From NCBI RefSeq assembly GCF_004363955.1, contig NZ_SNZR01000014.1, forward strand, positions 124,001 through 188,000: a stretch of DNA of 64,000 bases, in the 5' to 3' direction. This document shows positions 17,287-25,703 of the stretch, piece by piece. Positions within the stretch are counted from its first letter, which is position 1. Each line of letters starts with the position of its first letter. This DNA comes from Enterovirga rhinocerotis (GTDB taxonomy: Bacteria; Pseudomonadota; Alphaproteobacteria; Rhizobiales; Beijerinckiaceae). The position numbers were made by a program, and so were the translations under genes. Under the pieces are notes generated by a model, which did not search any database, was not told where the DNA came from, and worked only from the letters and a program-made list of their open reading frames with translations.

Positions 17287-18609
17287 CTACCCCGCGATGA
17301 CGCGGTTCATCTTGGCGACCGCCTCCTCGACGCAGGCCTGGGACGGCATGTTCTTCAGAACCTTGTTCTGGAGCATCTCGGGGAAGACCCAGGATTCGAA
17401 GACCTTGGCCGGCCGCAGGTCCGGACCGGGACCCTCGGTGTCGATCGAGCGGATGGTGATGTTCGGATCGTCGAGGAAGCCCTGCATGGTCTTCACGGCG
17501 CCCGCATGCTTCTCGATCAGGGGATGGGCGCGCCAGCGCGGATCGTCGTAGATGTCGAGGCGCGGGGGCTGGAAGTGCAGCGGAGCCGAATGGAGGAAGT
17601 TGATGTAATGCGCGTCCGAGAACCATTCGAGGAACTTGACCGCCTCTTCCGCCATCGGGGTCTTGCCGACGACCCAGCCGTCATAGCCGTGATTGACCGC
17701 CGCGCCTTTCCCGCTGCTGTCGGGATAGGGCATCATGCCGTAGCTGTCGGCGAGCTTCGGCGCGCGCTGCTCCAGGATCTCGATCAGGCGGCCCGCATAG
17801 GGCGCATGCGCAGCCTGGCCTGACGAATAGGCGGCCGTGATCTGGCCGAAGCTCGCCTGGGTCATGCCGGGCGGCATGGTCTTGTACATCTCCCCGAAGA
17901 AATCGAGATAGGCGGCCGTCCGCTTCTTGTTCTCGTCGGACGCGAAGATGTTCTTCCAGCTGTCGTCGAAGAGCGACACGCCCTCGGCCCACATGTAGCC
18001 GATGCTCATCCAGTTGGTGGCGTCGTTGTTGCCGACCGGGGTCGCCATGCCGAAGCGCTGGTTGCCGCCCTCCGAACCGGACAGCTTGCGGCAATTCTCC
18101 AGGAGCTGAGCCCAGGTCTTCGGCTGTTCGAGCTTGTTCGCCTCGTAGAGGTCCTTGCGGTAGAACAGCCAGCAGAGATTGTAGTCGTACATGTACCAGT
18201 AATGCTGGCCGTTGACGGGGAAGAGGATGCGCTTGCCCCATTTGTGCTTGTTGACGAGATCGGTGATCGGTGTGAGCTGGCCTTCGTTGGCGAGCGTCAG
18301 GACGTGCGCGACGAAGATCAGGGTCGAGATGTCGTAGGGCCGCCCGCCCTTGATGGCCGCGACGGTGCGCGTATAGGCGTCGCCCGAGGGCACGGTGTCG
18401 ATCGTGACCTTGATGCCCTTTTCCTTCTCGTATTGCGCGGCGGCGACGCGCAGGGCGCGGACGGAATCGACCGCGGGCTCGCCGTTCAGGAAGCGCAGCT
18501 CCTTGGTCTGGGCATGGACCGCCGGCATCGGAAAGGCGGCCGCGGCGGCGATGCCGGCCCCGGTCGTCAGAAGCGTGCGGCGCGAGGGGCCTTGGAACCT
18601 CTTCGTCAT
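17287..18609 (-). CDS. Extracellular solute-binding protein, family 1 (carbohydrate ABC importer)
   Basis: 440-residue periplasmic receptor. The N-terminus has a twin-arginine signal (SRRTLLTTGAG, Ala-rich core, then VHAQ) pointing to folded export by TAT. The mature part begins KELRFLNGEP and has the size and pattern of family 1 sugar-binding proteins (YDYNLCWLFYRKDLYEANKL, GWVVGKTPMAEEAVKFLEWF). Ribosome site CCAGGAGGAAACGCAG is the strongest in the operon, fitting the need for excess binding protein. The ligand is unknown; context suggests a polyol or glycerol derivative. Confidence 0.9.
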   Translation of the reverse strand: MTKRFQGPSRRTLLTTGAGIAAAAAFPMPAVHAQTKELRFLNGEPAVDSVRALRVAAAQYEKEKGIKVTIDTVPSGDAYTRTVAAIKGGRPYDISTLIFVAHVLTLANEGQLTPITDLVNKHKWGKRILFPVNGQHYWYMYDYNLCWLFYRKDLYEANKLEQPKTWAQLLENCRKLSGSEGGNQRFGMATPVGNNDATNWMSIGYMWAEGVSLFDDSWKNIFASDENKKRTAAYLDFFGEMYKTMPPGMTQASFGQITAAYSSGQAAHAPYAGRLIEILEQRAPKLADSYGMMPYPDSSGKGAAVNHGYDGWVVGKTPMAEEAVKFLEWFSDAHYINFLHSAPLHFQPPRLDIYDDPRWRAHPLIEKHAGAVKTMQGFLDDPNITIRSIDTEGPGPDLRPAKVFESWVFPEMLQNKVLKNMPSQACVEEAVAKMNRVIAG

Positions 18610-18724
18610 CTGCGTTTCCTCCTGGTTTTGATGTTTTCTTTTGGCGTCTTCTTGGTCGTCTGCGATCAGGCGCCCCTTCTCCCGCAAGAGGAGAAGAAGT
18701 GCCGGGGGCGCGTCGTGGGGGCGC

Positions 18725-19804
18725 TCACCGCCCCGCTCCCCCGAGCGCGAGCCCGTCCCGGCCGAACAGGTGCAGCCGGTTCGCCGGCGCGGCGAGGTGG
18801 ATCGTGTCGCCCTCCTCGACGCCGTCGTCGCGGTCGACGAGCGCGCGGAGCCCGACGCCCGCATCGAGCTGCAGGACGCTCTCGGCGCCCATCCGCTCGA
18901 CATGAAGCACCCGCGCGGGAAGGCCCGTCGCGGCCACGGTCAGGTGTTCCGGCCGGATGCCGAGGGTGACCGGCTGGCCGGGCTCCAGTGCAGCACCCTG
19001 CCGCGCGCCGTCGAGCGGCAGGGCGAGCGGGCCGGAGCGGAAGACGGGCCGCCCGTCCTCGCTCGCGATCTCGCCGTCCGCGAAATTCATCTCGGGCGAG
19101 CCGATGAAGCCGGCGACGAAGGTGTTGGCCGGCCGGTCATAGACGTCGAGAGGCCGGCCGACCTGCTGCACGACGCCGTCCTTCATCACGCAGATGCGGT
19201 CGCCGAGCGTCATGGCCTCGACCTGATCGTGCGTCACGTAGATCATCGCCGTGCCGACCTCGCGGTGCAGGCGGGCGATCTCGTCGCGCATATGGACGCG
19301 CATCTTCGCGTCGAGGTTGGAGAGGGGCTCGTCGAAGAGGAAGACGTCCGGCTCGCGCACGAGCGCGCGGCCGAGGGCGACGCGCTGCATCTGGCCGCCG
19401 GACAATTGCCGGGGCTTGCGCGCCAGGAGCGGCTCGATCTTCAGCATCGCCGCGGCCCGCGCGACGCGCTGCTCGATCTCCGCCTTGCCGGTGCCGCGCA
19501 TCTTGAGGCCGAAGGCGAGGTTCTCGCGCACGCTCTTATGCGGATAGAGGGCGTAGTTCTGGAACACCATGGCGATGTTCCGCTCGCGCGGCTCGAGCTG
19601 CGTGACGTCCCGCGCTCCGATCCGGATCGTGCCGCCGCTCGTCTCCTCGAGGCCCGCGATCATGCGGAGCGTCGTCGACTTGCCGCAGCCCGAGGGGCCG
19701 ACGAGGACCATGAACTCGCCCTCGGCGATGGCGAGATCGACGGACTGGACCACCGTCAGGCCCGCGAAGCTCTTCGTGACGCCCTCGAGCGTGACCGAGG
19801 CCAT
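18725..19804 (-). CDS. ABC transporter ATP-binding protein, MalK/UgpC type
   Basis: 359-residue ATPase of the importer. Walker A GPSGCGKST (residues near 38-46), Q-loop FQNYALYPH, signature LSGGQMQRVALGRAL, Walker B DVFLFDEPLSNLD, switch His in YVTHDQVEAM, then a C-terminal MOP/TOBE regulatory domain (LGIRPEHLTV). It starts two bases after the kinase stop, with GGCGGAGG in the kinase end as ribosome site, so translation is coupled. Confidence 0.93.
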   Translation of the reverse strand: MASVTLEGVTKSFAGLTVVQSVDLAIAEGEFMVLVGPSGCGKSTTLRMIAGLEETSGGTIRIGARDVTQLEPRERNIAMVFQNYALYPHKSVRENLAFGLKMRGTGKAEIEQRVARAAAMLKIEPLLARKPRQLSGGQMQRVALGRALVREPDVFLFDEPLSNLDAKMRVHMRDEIARLHREVGTAMIYVTHDQVEAMTLGDRICVMKDGVVQQVGRPLDVYDRPANTFVAGFIGSPEMNFADGEIASEDGRPVFRSGPLALPLDGARQGAALEPGQPVTLGIRPEHLTVAATGLPARVLHVERMGAESVLQLDAGVGLRALVDRDDGVEEGDTIHLAAPANRLHLFGRDGLALGGAGR

Positions 19805-19806
19805 CG

Positions 19807-21324
19807 TCAGGCCTCCGCCAGATGGGCGTGGATGCGGTGGTTCAGCGGCGCGAGCGCCGCCTGGATGTCGCGGTAGAGCACGAAGCCTTTCTCGTAGAAG
19901 GCGACCCGTTCCGGGTCCGGCTCGTGCGTCGCGACGACCCGGATGGCCGCCTCCGCCGCCGCCTCGTCCGGGAAGGCGCCGATGCCGACACCCGCGAGCA
20001 GGGCCGCACCGAAGCTCGCATCCGCGACGGCCGGCAACTCGACCCGGACATCCATCACGTCGGCGAGGATCTGGCGCCAGAGCGCGCTCTTCGCGCCGCC
20101 GCCGGTGAGCCGCGTCGTCGTGAAGCCGAGCCCGTTCGCGCGCAGCACCTCGAGGCAGTCGCGCAGCGAGTACGAGATGCCCTCGTAGAGCGCGCGCACG
20201 AAATGGCCGGGCCCGTGGTTGAAGCCGATCCCGACGAAATCGGCGCGCAGCAGCGGGTCCCAATGGGGGCTGCGCTCGCCGTTGAGATAGGGATGGAAGA
20301 AGAGCCCTTCGGCCCCGGGCTTCGTCGCCACGGCCAGGCGCTCCATGGCGTCGAAGACGGCCGAGCCGTCCTCGCTCTCGCGCCGGAAGAAGGTGTCCCG
20401 CAGCCATTTATGCGCCGAGGCGCAGGAATTGGTGGCCGTGATCACGTACCAATGGTCCGGGATCACGTGCGGGTAGTTGATCATTTCCTTGTGCGGCACG
20501 GCGTGCGGGGACAGGACCGAGACCGTCGCCGCCGTCGCGAGCTTCATCACGCCCGTGCCCGGCCGCATCATGCCCGCGCCGTAGGTCTCGACCGCCGTGT
20601 CGGAGGTCCCGCAGATGACGGGAATGCCCTCGGCGAGGCCGGTCGCCCGCGCCGCCTCGGCGGTGACGGAGCCGACGCGGTCCTTGGCCTGCACGATCGG
20701 CGGCAGCGACGCCATCGGCCAGCCGATCAGGCCGCAGAGTTCCTCCGACCAGGTGCCGGTGCGGGAATCGGCCATGAGGGTCCCGACCGCATCGATGAGA
20801 TCGGTCTCGAACCCGCCCGTGAAGCGGGACCGGAGCCAGTCCTTGGCCACGTAGAGGCGATGGACGCGAGCGAAGGCCTCGGGCTCGTTCTCGCGCAGCC
20901 ACAGCATCTGCGGCAGCGTCCAGGTCGGGTTGGCGCGGTTGTAGCCGATCTCGACGATGCGATCGTCCGCCTGTCGGCGCAGGGCCTGGGTCTGCGGTCC
21001 GGAGCGCTGGTCGTTCCAGAGGATGGCCGGGCGGATGACGCTGCCGTCCCTGTCTTCGAGAACCTGCGTGTGGGCGCCGGCCGAGAACGAGATCGCGGCG
21101 ACGCGCTTCGGCTCGCCCCCGGCCTTGGCGAGGGCCGCCGGGACGGCGGCGCAGGCCGCGCGCCACCAATCCCATGGGTCCTGCTCGCTCCAGCCCGGTT
21201 TCGGCGCGGAGGTCGCGACGGGATGGCTCGCCTCGCCGGCGAGCGTCCCGTCGAAGCGGATCAGGCTCGCCTTCAGCGAGCCCGCCCCGAGATCGATGCC
21301 GAGGAGGAGATCAGGCGCGGGCAT
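19807..21324 (-). CDS. FGGY-family carbohydrate kinase, xylulokinase-like
   Basis: 505-residue ATP-dependent sugar or polyol kinase of the cytoplasm. The N-terminal ATPase fold has GIDLGAGSLKASL and SFSAGAHTQVL; the catalytic Asp is expected in ICGTSDTAVETYGAGM; the C-terminal FGGY region has LTGGGAKSALWRQILADV. Length and motifs fit xylulokinase/glycerol kinase relatives, but the substrate pocket cannot be read from sequence. In context it would phosphorylate the substrate imported by the neighbouring ABC system. Confidence 0.88.
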   Translation of the reverse strand: MPAPDLLLGIDLGAGSLKASLIRFDGTLAGEASHPVATSAPKPGWSEQDPWDWWRAACAAVPAALAKAGGEPKRVAAISFSAGAHTQVLEDRDGSVIRPAILWNDQRSGPQTQALRRQADDRIVEIGYNRANPTWTLPQMLWLRENEPEAFARVHRLYVAKDWLRSRFTGGFETDLIDAVGTLMADSRTGTWSEELCGLIGWPMASLPPIVQAKDRVGSVTAEAARATGLAEGIPVICGTSDTAVETYGAGMMRPGTGVMKLATAATVSVLSPHAVPHKEMINYPHVIPDHWYVITATNSCASAHKWLRDTFFRRESEDGSAVFDAMERLAVATKPGAEGLFFHPYLNGERSPHWDPLLRADFVGIGFNHGPGHFVRALYEGISYSLRDCLEVLRANGLGFTTTRLTGGGAKSALWRQILADVMDVRVELPAVADASFGAALLAGVGIGAFPDEAAAEAAIRVVATHEPDPERVAFYEKGFVLYRDIQAALAPLNHRIHAHLAEA

Positions 21325-21357
21325 GGGGATGCTCGCTTGCCATCGAAGGCCCGCATC

Positions 21358-21508
21358 TCACCCTCCCCTGGAGGGGGAGGGTCGGACCAAAGGTCCGAGG
21401 TGGGTTGACGCGCGGCATGCGTCTGGAAGCGGTGTTCGAATGTGAAGACGTGGGTTCCACCCCACCCCGCCGGCTCTGCCGGCGACCCTCCCCCTCCAGG
21501 GGAGGGTG
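21358..21508. repeat. Long inverted repeat between flavoprotein and kinase genes
   Basis: 27-bp perfect arms at 21358-21384 and 21482-21508, each itself palindromic (CCCTCCCCTGGAGGGGGAGGG), enclosing about 97 bp. It fills almost the whole 197-bp gap between flavoprotein and kinase genes. A related 21-bp motif (CCACCCTCCAGGGGAGGGTG core) occurs at 53441-53461. Confidence 0.88.
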
Positions 21509-21521
21509 AACGCGTTGCGCC

Positions 21522-22979
21522 TCACCCATGCCGCACCTCGACGGCGCCGGCGGCGGGACGAAGGCCGAGCTTGCCCGGATTGAGGCGGTTGTCGGGATCG
21601 AGCGCGTCCTTGATCGCCTGGAGGACGTCGAGCCCCGTGCCGAGTTCGCGCTTCAGCCACGGATTGCGGAAGACGCCCGCGCCGTGGTGATGCGCGACCG
21701 TGCCGCCGCAATCGAGCGTCGCGCTCTCGATCGCATCCCAGAGCCTGGCATGGAGGGCGAGACCCTGCTCGTCCGGCATCGGCGGCAGGCGGATCGTCAT
21801 GTATTGGCAGGCGCCCTCTGGATAGACGTGCGACCAGTGGGCCCCGAAATGCATCTCGGGGCAGATGGACAGGGCCGCATTCCGGCAGGTGTCGTAGAGC
21901 GTCGCGAGCGACGACCAGGGCGCGCAGACCTCGATCGTGTCCATGAAATAGCCGGCCGCCTGCCACTTCCCCGAATAGGATTCGTAGCGGACCTCGCGCC
22001 AATGCGTGAGCGGGCCGTCGTCGGCGATGTCCGCCCCCTCTTCGCGGCAGATGGCCAGGCTTTCCTCCTCTTCCGCGGCGGCCGTTCTCGCCGTTCCGCA
22101 GAACACCATGATGGCGAGGATCGGCTTCGTGCGGAAGGCTTCGATGTCCTTCGTGCGCTCGCGGCTCTCGATCTCGTCGTAGATGCGCACGACCTGCGGC
22201 CGAAGCTCCGCCTGCATGATGCGGCGGGCCGCGTTCAGCGCGGCATCCTGGCTCGGAAAGGCGAGGACCACGCCCTTCTCGATTGCGGGCGTCCTGAAGA
22301 TGCGCAGGGTCAGTTCGGTGATGATGCCGAGCGTGCCCTCGCTGCCGACGAGGAGGTCGATGAGGGACGGCCCGACCGCGCGGCGCGCGACCGGCCGCAC
22401 GTCGAGGATGCGTCCGTCCGGCAGGACGGCGCGGAGCCCGACGACGATGTCCTCGATCTTGCCGTAGCGCGAACTCGCCTGGCCGCCGCCGCGGCAGGCC
22501 GCCCAGCCGCCGACCGTCGAGATGTTGATCGATTGGGGGAGGTGCCCGCAGGTCCAGCCCGCCGCGTTCAGGGCACGCTCGAACTCGCCGCCGTTCATGC
22601 CGGCCTGGACGGTGGCGAGGCCGTTCGTCTCGTCGATCGCCAGCAGCTTGTCGAGGCGCGTGACGTCCAGCATCACCTCGCCTCCGAGCGGGATGGTGCC
22701 GCCGAGGACGCCCGAGCCGAGCCCGAAAGGGATGATCCGGAACCCGTCCCGGGCCGAACTCTCGACCAGCCGGACGATCTCCTCCTCGGAGGCCGGCTTC
22801 GCGACGGCGGCCGGCATCGTGCCCGGCAGCCCGCCCGAGCGGGCCCGGAAGATGCCGAAGGGCAGACGGTCCCGCGCGTAGCGCGTCAGGGTTTCGGCGT
22901 CGGTGGAGACGTGCGTGGGGCCGACGACGGCCGCGAGCGAGGCGGCAGGCCCGCCGGTCTGGGGCGAGGCGGCGCTCAT
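21522..22979 (-). CDS. FAD-linked oxidase, alkylglycerone-phosphate-synthase-like
   Basis: 485-residue flavoprotein of the PCMH/VAO family. The FAD-binding half has PFGLGSGVLGG, INISTVGGWAACRGGGQ, SSRYGKIEDIV and GSEGTLGIITELTLR. The C-terminal half has GGTVAHHHGAGVFR, the His triplet typical of alkyl-DHAP synthases and their bacterial relatives; bacterial homologues may instead oxidise hydroxy acids or polyol derivatives. The start MSAASPQT has no ribosome site but overlaps (ATGA) the stop of a 13-codon upstream frame that has one. It is the first structural gene of the operon after lacI. Confidence 0.82.
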   Translation of the reverse strand: MSAASPQTGGPAASLAAVVGPTHVSTDAETLTRYARDRLPFGIFRARSGGLPGTMPAAVAKPASEEEIVRLVESSARDGFRIIPFGLGSGVLGGTIPLGGEVMLDVTRLDKLLAIDETNGLATVQAGMNGGEFERALNAAGWTCGHLPQSINISTVGGWAACRGGGQASSRYGKIEDIVVGLRAVLPDGRILDVRPVARRAVGPSLIDLLVGSEGTLGIITELTLRIFRTPAIEKGVVLAFPSQDAALNAARRIMQAELRPQVVRIYDEIESRERTKDIEAFRTKPILAIMVFCGTARTAAAEEEESLAICREEGADIADDGPLTHWREVRYESYSGKWQAAGYFMDTIEVCAPWSSLATLYDTCRNAALSICPEMHFGAHWSHVYPEGACQYMTIRLPPMPDEQGLALHARLWDAIESATLDCGGTVAHHHGAGVFRNPWLKRELGTGLDVLQAIKDALDPDNRLNPGKLGLRPAAGAVEVRHG

Positions 22980-23017
22980 GCGCGGCGGGTCCGTCCGCAA
23001 GGCTGGCGGCTGGGCAT
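22976..23017 (-). CDS. Possible 13-aa upstream ORF coupled to the flavoprotein gene
   Basis: ATG at 23017 preceded by CTCGGGAGGACAC encodes MPSRQPCGRTRRA and stops at the TGA of ATGA, the start of the flavoprotein gene. The flavoprotein ATG itself lacks a Shine-Dalgarno, so ribosomes may load on the mini-frame and reinitiate. Alternatively a base error could hide a single longer frame. Confidence 0.4.
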   Translation of the reverse strand: MPSRQPCGRTRRA

Positions 23018-23051
23018 CGCGTGTCCTCCCGAGCTCGTCTTGAGCAATCGT

Positions 23052-23090
23052 TTGTCCAGATAGACAACAACGCCCAAGGCCGGTTGTCAA
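23052..23090 (-). promoter_or_regulatory. Operon promoter with overlapping LacI-type operator
   Basis: Minus-strand -35 TTGACA (23085-23090, overlapping the lacI stop), 17-bp spacer and -10 TTGTCT (23062-23067). The -10 lies in an interrupted palindrome TTGTC-N6-GACAA (23052-23067), well placed for repression by the LacI protein encoded just upstream. The flavoprotein start is about 75 bp downstream. Confidence 0.55.
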
Positions 23091-24106
23091 GTGGCCGGCT
23101 TCGCGGTCGATTGACGACGGATCAGGCCTTCGGGCGGGAGGAGCGGCGGCGCTTCCGGCGAGCGGCCGGCGATCAGTTCGACCAGCAGGCCCGCGGCCTT
23201 GGCTCCCATCTCCTCGGTGGACATCCGGATGGTCGTGAGCGCGGGGTAGACCATCGCCGCGATCGGGGCGTCGTGGATGGCGACGACGGACACCTCGTCC
23301 GGGACGCCGATCCCCGCCGCGTGCAGGGCGGCAAGGCCCCCGGTCGCAGAGACGAGCGTCGCCGCGACGATCCCGGTCGGGCGGGGGCCGGGCAGGGCGA
23401 GGAGCCGACGCATGGCGTCCGCGCCGCCCTCGACCGTGTACCCGGCCGGCTCGACGAACTCCGGACGGAAGGGGATCCCCGCCGCCTCGAGGGCGTCCCG
23501 ATAGCCCGCGATGCGGGCCTGGCCGTTGAAGCCGCCGAGACGGCCCGCGAGATGGGCGACACGCCGGTGTCCCAGATCGAGCAGATGCTCGACCGCGATG
23601 CGCGAGGCCTGGCGCGAATCGAGGGCGACCCCGGGCATCCCGTCGATATGACGGTTCATCAGGACGAAGGGCACGCCCGTCTCGCCCAGTTCCTCGATCA
23701 GGTTCCGGTCGTCGTCGAGGCTCGCGACGAGGAGGCCGTCGACCTGATGGGTCGCGGCGAGGCGCCGGTACTCGCCCGCCATGGGGCGATCGGGATCGCG
23801 ATGCGAGATGAGGAGCGAATAGCCGAGCGCCGCGGCCGCCATCTCGGCGCCGCGGATCGCCGCCGAGAAGACCGGATTGTCGAGCTGCGGCACGACGAGG
23901 CCGAGCGCGAAGGTGCGCGAGGTCCGCAGGCCGCGGGCGAGCGCGTTCGGCCGGTAGTCGAGATCGCGCGCGGCATCGAGGATGCGTTGGCGCGTCTCGT
24001 CGGCGACGCGCTGGCCGGGCTTGTTGGCGAGGACGCGGGAGGCGGTGGACACGTCGACGCCTGCGCGCCCGGCGACGTCCTTGAGATTGGCTCGGGGTCG
24101 GTTCAA
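23087..24106 (-). CDS. LacI-family transcriptional regulator (TTG start)
   Basis: 339 residues. N-terminal helix-turn-helix ANLKDVAGRAGVDVSTASRVL with hinge helix (RPNALARGL), then a periplasmic-binding-protein-like sensor domain (LGLVVPQLDNPVFS through VVAIHDAPIAAMVYP). The frame starts with TTG after GAGGCGAGACCG; no ATG lies near the conserved N-terminus. It precedes the catabolic/ABC operon on the same strand and probably represses it until the imported sugar, polyol or its phosphate binds. Confidence 0.9.
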   Translation of the reverse strand: MNRPRANLKDVAGRAGVDVSTASRVLANKPGQRVADETRQRILDAARDLDYRPNALARGLRTSRTFALGLVVPQLDNPVFSAAIRGAEMAAAALGYSLLISHRDPDRPMAGEYRRLAATHQVDGLLVASLDDDRNLIEELGETGVPFVLMNRHIDGMPGVALDSRQASRIAVEHLLDLGHRRVAHLAGRLGGFNGQARIAGYRDALEAAGIPFRPEFVEPAGYTVEGGADAMRRLLALPGPRPTGIVAATLVSATGGLAALHAAGIGVPDEVSVVAIHDAPIAAMVYPALTTIRMSTEEMGAKAAGLLVELIAGRSPEAPPLLPPEGLIRRQSTAKPAT

Positions 24107-24237
24107 CGGTCTCGCCTCGGGGCTGGCGCAGGTCCTGTGGCGGTCGACCTCATGGCCCGTTCCGGAACCCGAGACCGGCGCAGCCGTTCAATCCATCCGG
24201 CGGGAGACCGTTATGGCGCCGCCGCAGACCGGAGTCG

Positions 24238-24483
24238 ATGATGCGGAACGGCCTGATCGAAAGCGCGGAAGACCTGTTTTCGGGAGAAAGGAATCTGAGC
24301 GCGACCGAGCGGGCCGTTTCGGTCGTCGGCGGGCTCGCCATCGCGGCGATCGGCGCGCAGCCGCGCCCCAACAAGCTGCTGAGCCTCGCCGCGATCCTGT
24401 TCGGTTCCGCCTTGGCCATCCGGGGCGCGACCGGGCATTGCCCCTACGGCGCGGTGCTCGAGCCGCCCTCGCGCGACGCCTGA
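24238..24483 (+). CDS. DUF2892 (YgaP-type) small membrane protein
   Basis: 81 residues with two hydrophobic helices. It shows the family pattern NLSATERAVSVVGGLAIAAIG, then a second helix and the ending RGATGHCPYGAVL; the Gly-His-Cys-Pro near the end is characteristic of the DUF2892/YgaP membrane hairpin. No rhodanese domain is attached. GGAG precedes two adjacent ATGs (24238, 24241). Function of stand-alone members is unknown. Confidence 0.8.
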   Translation: MMRNGLIESAEDLFSGERNLSATERAVSVVGGLAIAAIGAQPRPNKLLSLAAILFGSALAIRGATGHCPYGAVLEPPSRDA

Positions 24484-24495
24484 TCCCACGACAAA

Positions 24496-24517
24496 GGGCC
24501 GGCCTCGCGGCCGGCCC
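24496..24517. terminator. Hairpin between convergent small membrane-protein genes
   Basis: Perfect 9-bp stem GGGCCGGCC-TCGC-GGCCGGCCC 13 bp after the DUF2892 stop and 28 bp from the end of the convergent gene. It can serve both directions; T-runs are weak (CTTTG on the minus strand). Confidence 0.6.
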
Positions 24518-24545
24518 TCGATATCCGTCATCCGTCTTGCGGCGG

Positions 24546-24806
24546 TCAGACGGTCGGGCGACGACCCGCGATCATGCCGTAGACGAAGAGCACGATCATC
24601 GCGCCGACGACCGCTCCGATGAAGCCTGCTCCCTGGTCAGCCCGGTACCAGCCCAGGGCCTGGCCGAGATAGGTCGCGACGAACGCGCCGACGATGCCGA
24701 GGATCGTCGTCAGGATGAAGCCTTGCGGTTCTTTCGGGCCGGGCATGATGAACTTGGCGATGACCCCCGCCAGGAACCCGATGATGATCGTCCAAATGAT
24801 GCCCAT
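24546..24806 (-). CDS. GlsB/YeaQ/YmgE-family stress-response membrane protein
   Basis: 86-residue protein with three membrane helices and glycine-rich turns (GIIWTIIIGFLAGVIAKFIMPG, GFILTTILGIVGAFVATYLG, GFIGAVVGAMIVLFVYGM), the standard GlsB/YeaQ/Tag family pattern. Members are induced by stress, but their molecular role is not known. The ATG at 24806 follows GGAGTTTTGAAC; a TTG farther upstream is less likely. Confidence 0.87.
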   Translation of the reverse strand: MGIIWTIIIGFLAGVIAKFIMPGPKEPQGFILTTILGIVGAFVATYLGQALGWYRADQGAGFIGAVVGAMIVLFVYGMIAGRRPTV

Positions 24807-24940
24807 GTTCAAAACTCCGTCCGGCAAACCCTGCCCCGTTCCGCGCTAACGCGGCCGAACGGCCAAGGTTGCACGGCAAAACGAAAAGCGTCGGCCATCG
24901 CCGCCGTGGATCGTGCGTCGGCAAAGTCCGCCGCCGCGTA

Positions 24941-25546
24941 TCATGCGGTCTTGCGATAGACGAGGAGGGACCGGAACGTCCCGACGCGCGTGACCCCGGC
25001 CGAAATCTCCCATTCGGCGACGACGTCCTTGGCACTGTCATTGGCGCGGTCCCAGGCGAAGGAGCCGGGAAAGAAAAGGATGTGGCCGCCCGGGCGGAGC
25101 TTGTCGGTCAGCAGCCGCGTGACCTCGAGATCCGTCGATCCGCCATAGGCATCGTTCTTCGGTCCCCGGAACTCGCACAGATGGAAGAGGGTCACGACAT
25201 CGAAATCCGGCAGGAGCCGGCGGTTCAGCAGATAGATGTCGCCGAAGACGCAATTGTAGTAGCGCAGCACATCGGGCCGCTCGATGGCGAGTTCGATATA
25301 GGTCGCGTGCTCCTGCGGCGCCGCCGTGATGCCGAGCACGGCGTTGCGCCGCTCGGGCATCGCGCATTCGATCCCGACATGATGATGCCCGCCCGTGCCG
25401 AAATGATAGATCGCGGCATCCCGGATCCGCATCTCGTCGATCCAGCGGATGAAATCTTCGTCGCAGGGACATTCCGCAGGCCGATGATCCCAATAGGCGT
25501 CCCAGAAATGGAGCTTCGGACGGTCCTCAGCCTCGCCGGTCGACAT
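24941..25546 (-). CDS. Putative methyltransferase-like protein
   Basis: 201 residues. The segment AAIYHFGTGGHHHVGIE resembles a SAM-binding glycine loop, and VLGITAAP, DVVTLFHLCEF and LRPGGHILFFPGSF follow the order of class I methyltransferase motifs II, IV and VI. The His-rich first motif is unusual. No neighbour suggests a substrate: it is divergent from the cyclase gene (157-bp gap). The start at MSTGEAED is chosen over upstream in-frame codons because the preceding residues are low in conservation character. Confidence 0.55.
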   Translation of the reverse strand: MSTGEAEDRPKLHFWDAYWDHRPAECPCDEDFIRWIDEMRIRDAAIYHFGTGGHHHVGIECAMPERRNAVLGITAAPQEHATYIELAIERPDVLRYYNCVFGDIYLLNRRLLPDFDVVTLFHLCEFRGPKNDAYGGSTDLEVTRLLTDKLRPGGHILFFPGSFAWDRANDSAKDVVAEWEISAGVTRVGTFRSLLVYRKTA

Positions 25547-25703
25547 TCGTGCTTGCTCCCCGCTGGGACCCGATCCAAGGTCCACGACGGCCTCTTGACG
25601 GCCTTGGCGAGAGGATGACGCAGCGATGGATGCCGAGCAAGGGCGACGTCTGCTCCATCCATCCCGCGCGGGCCGGACCGGTCCCGTTTCGTAGCGCGGC
25701 CGC

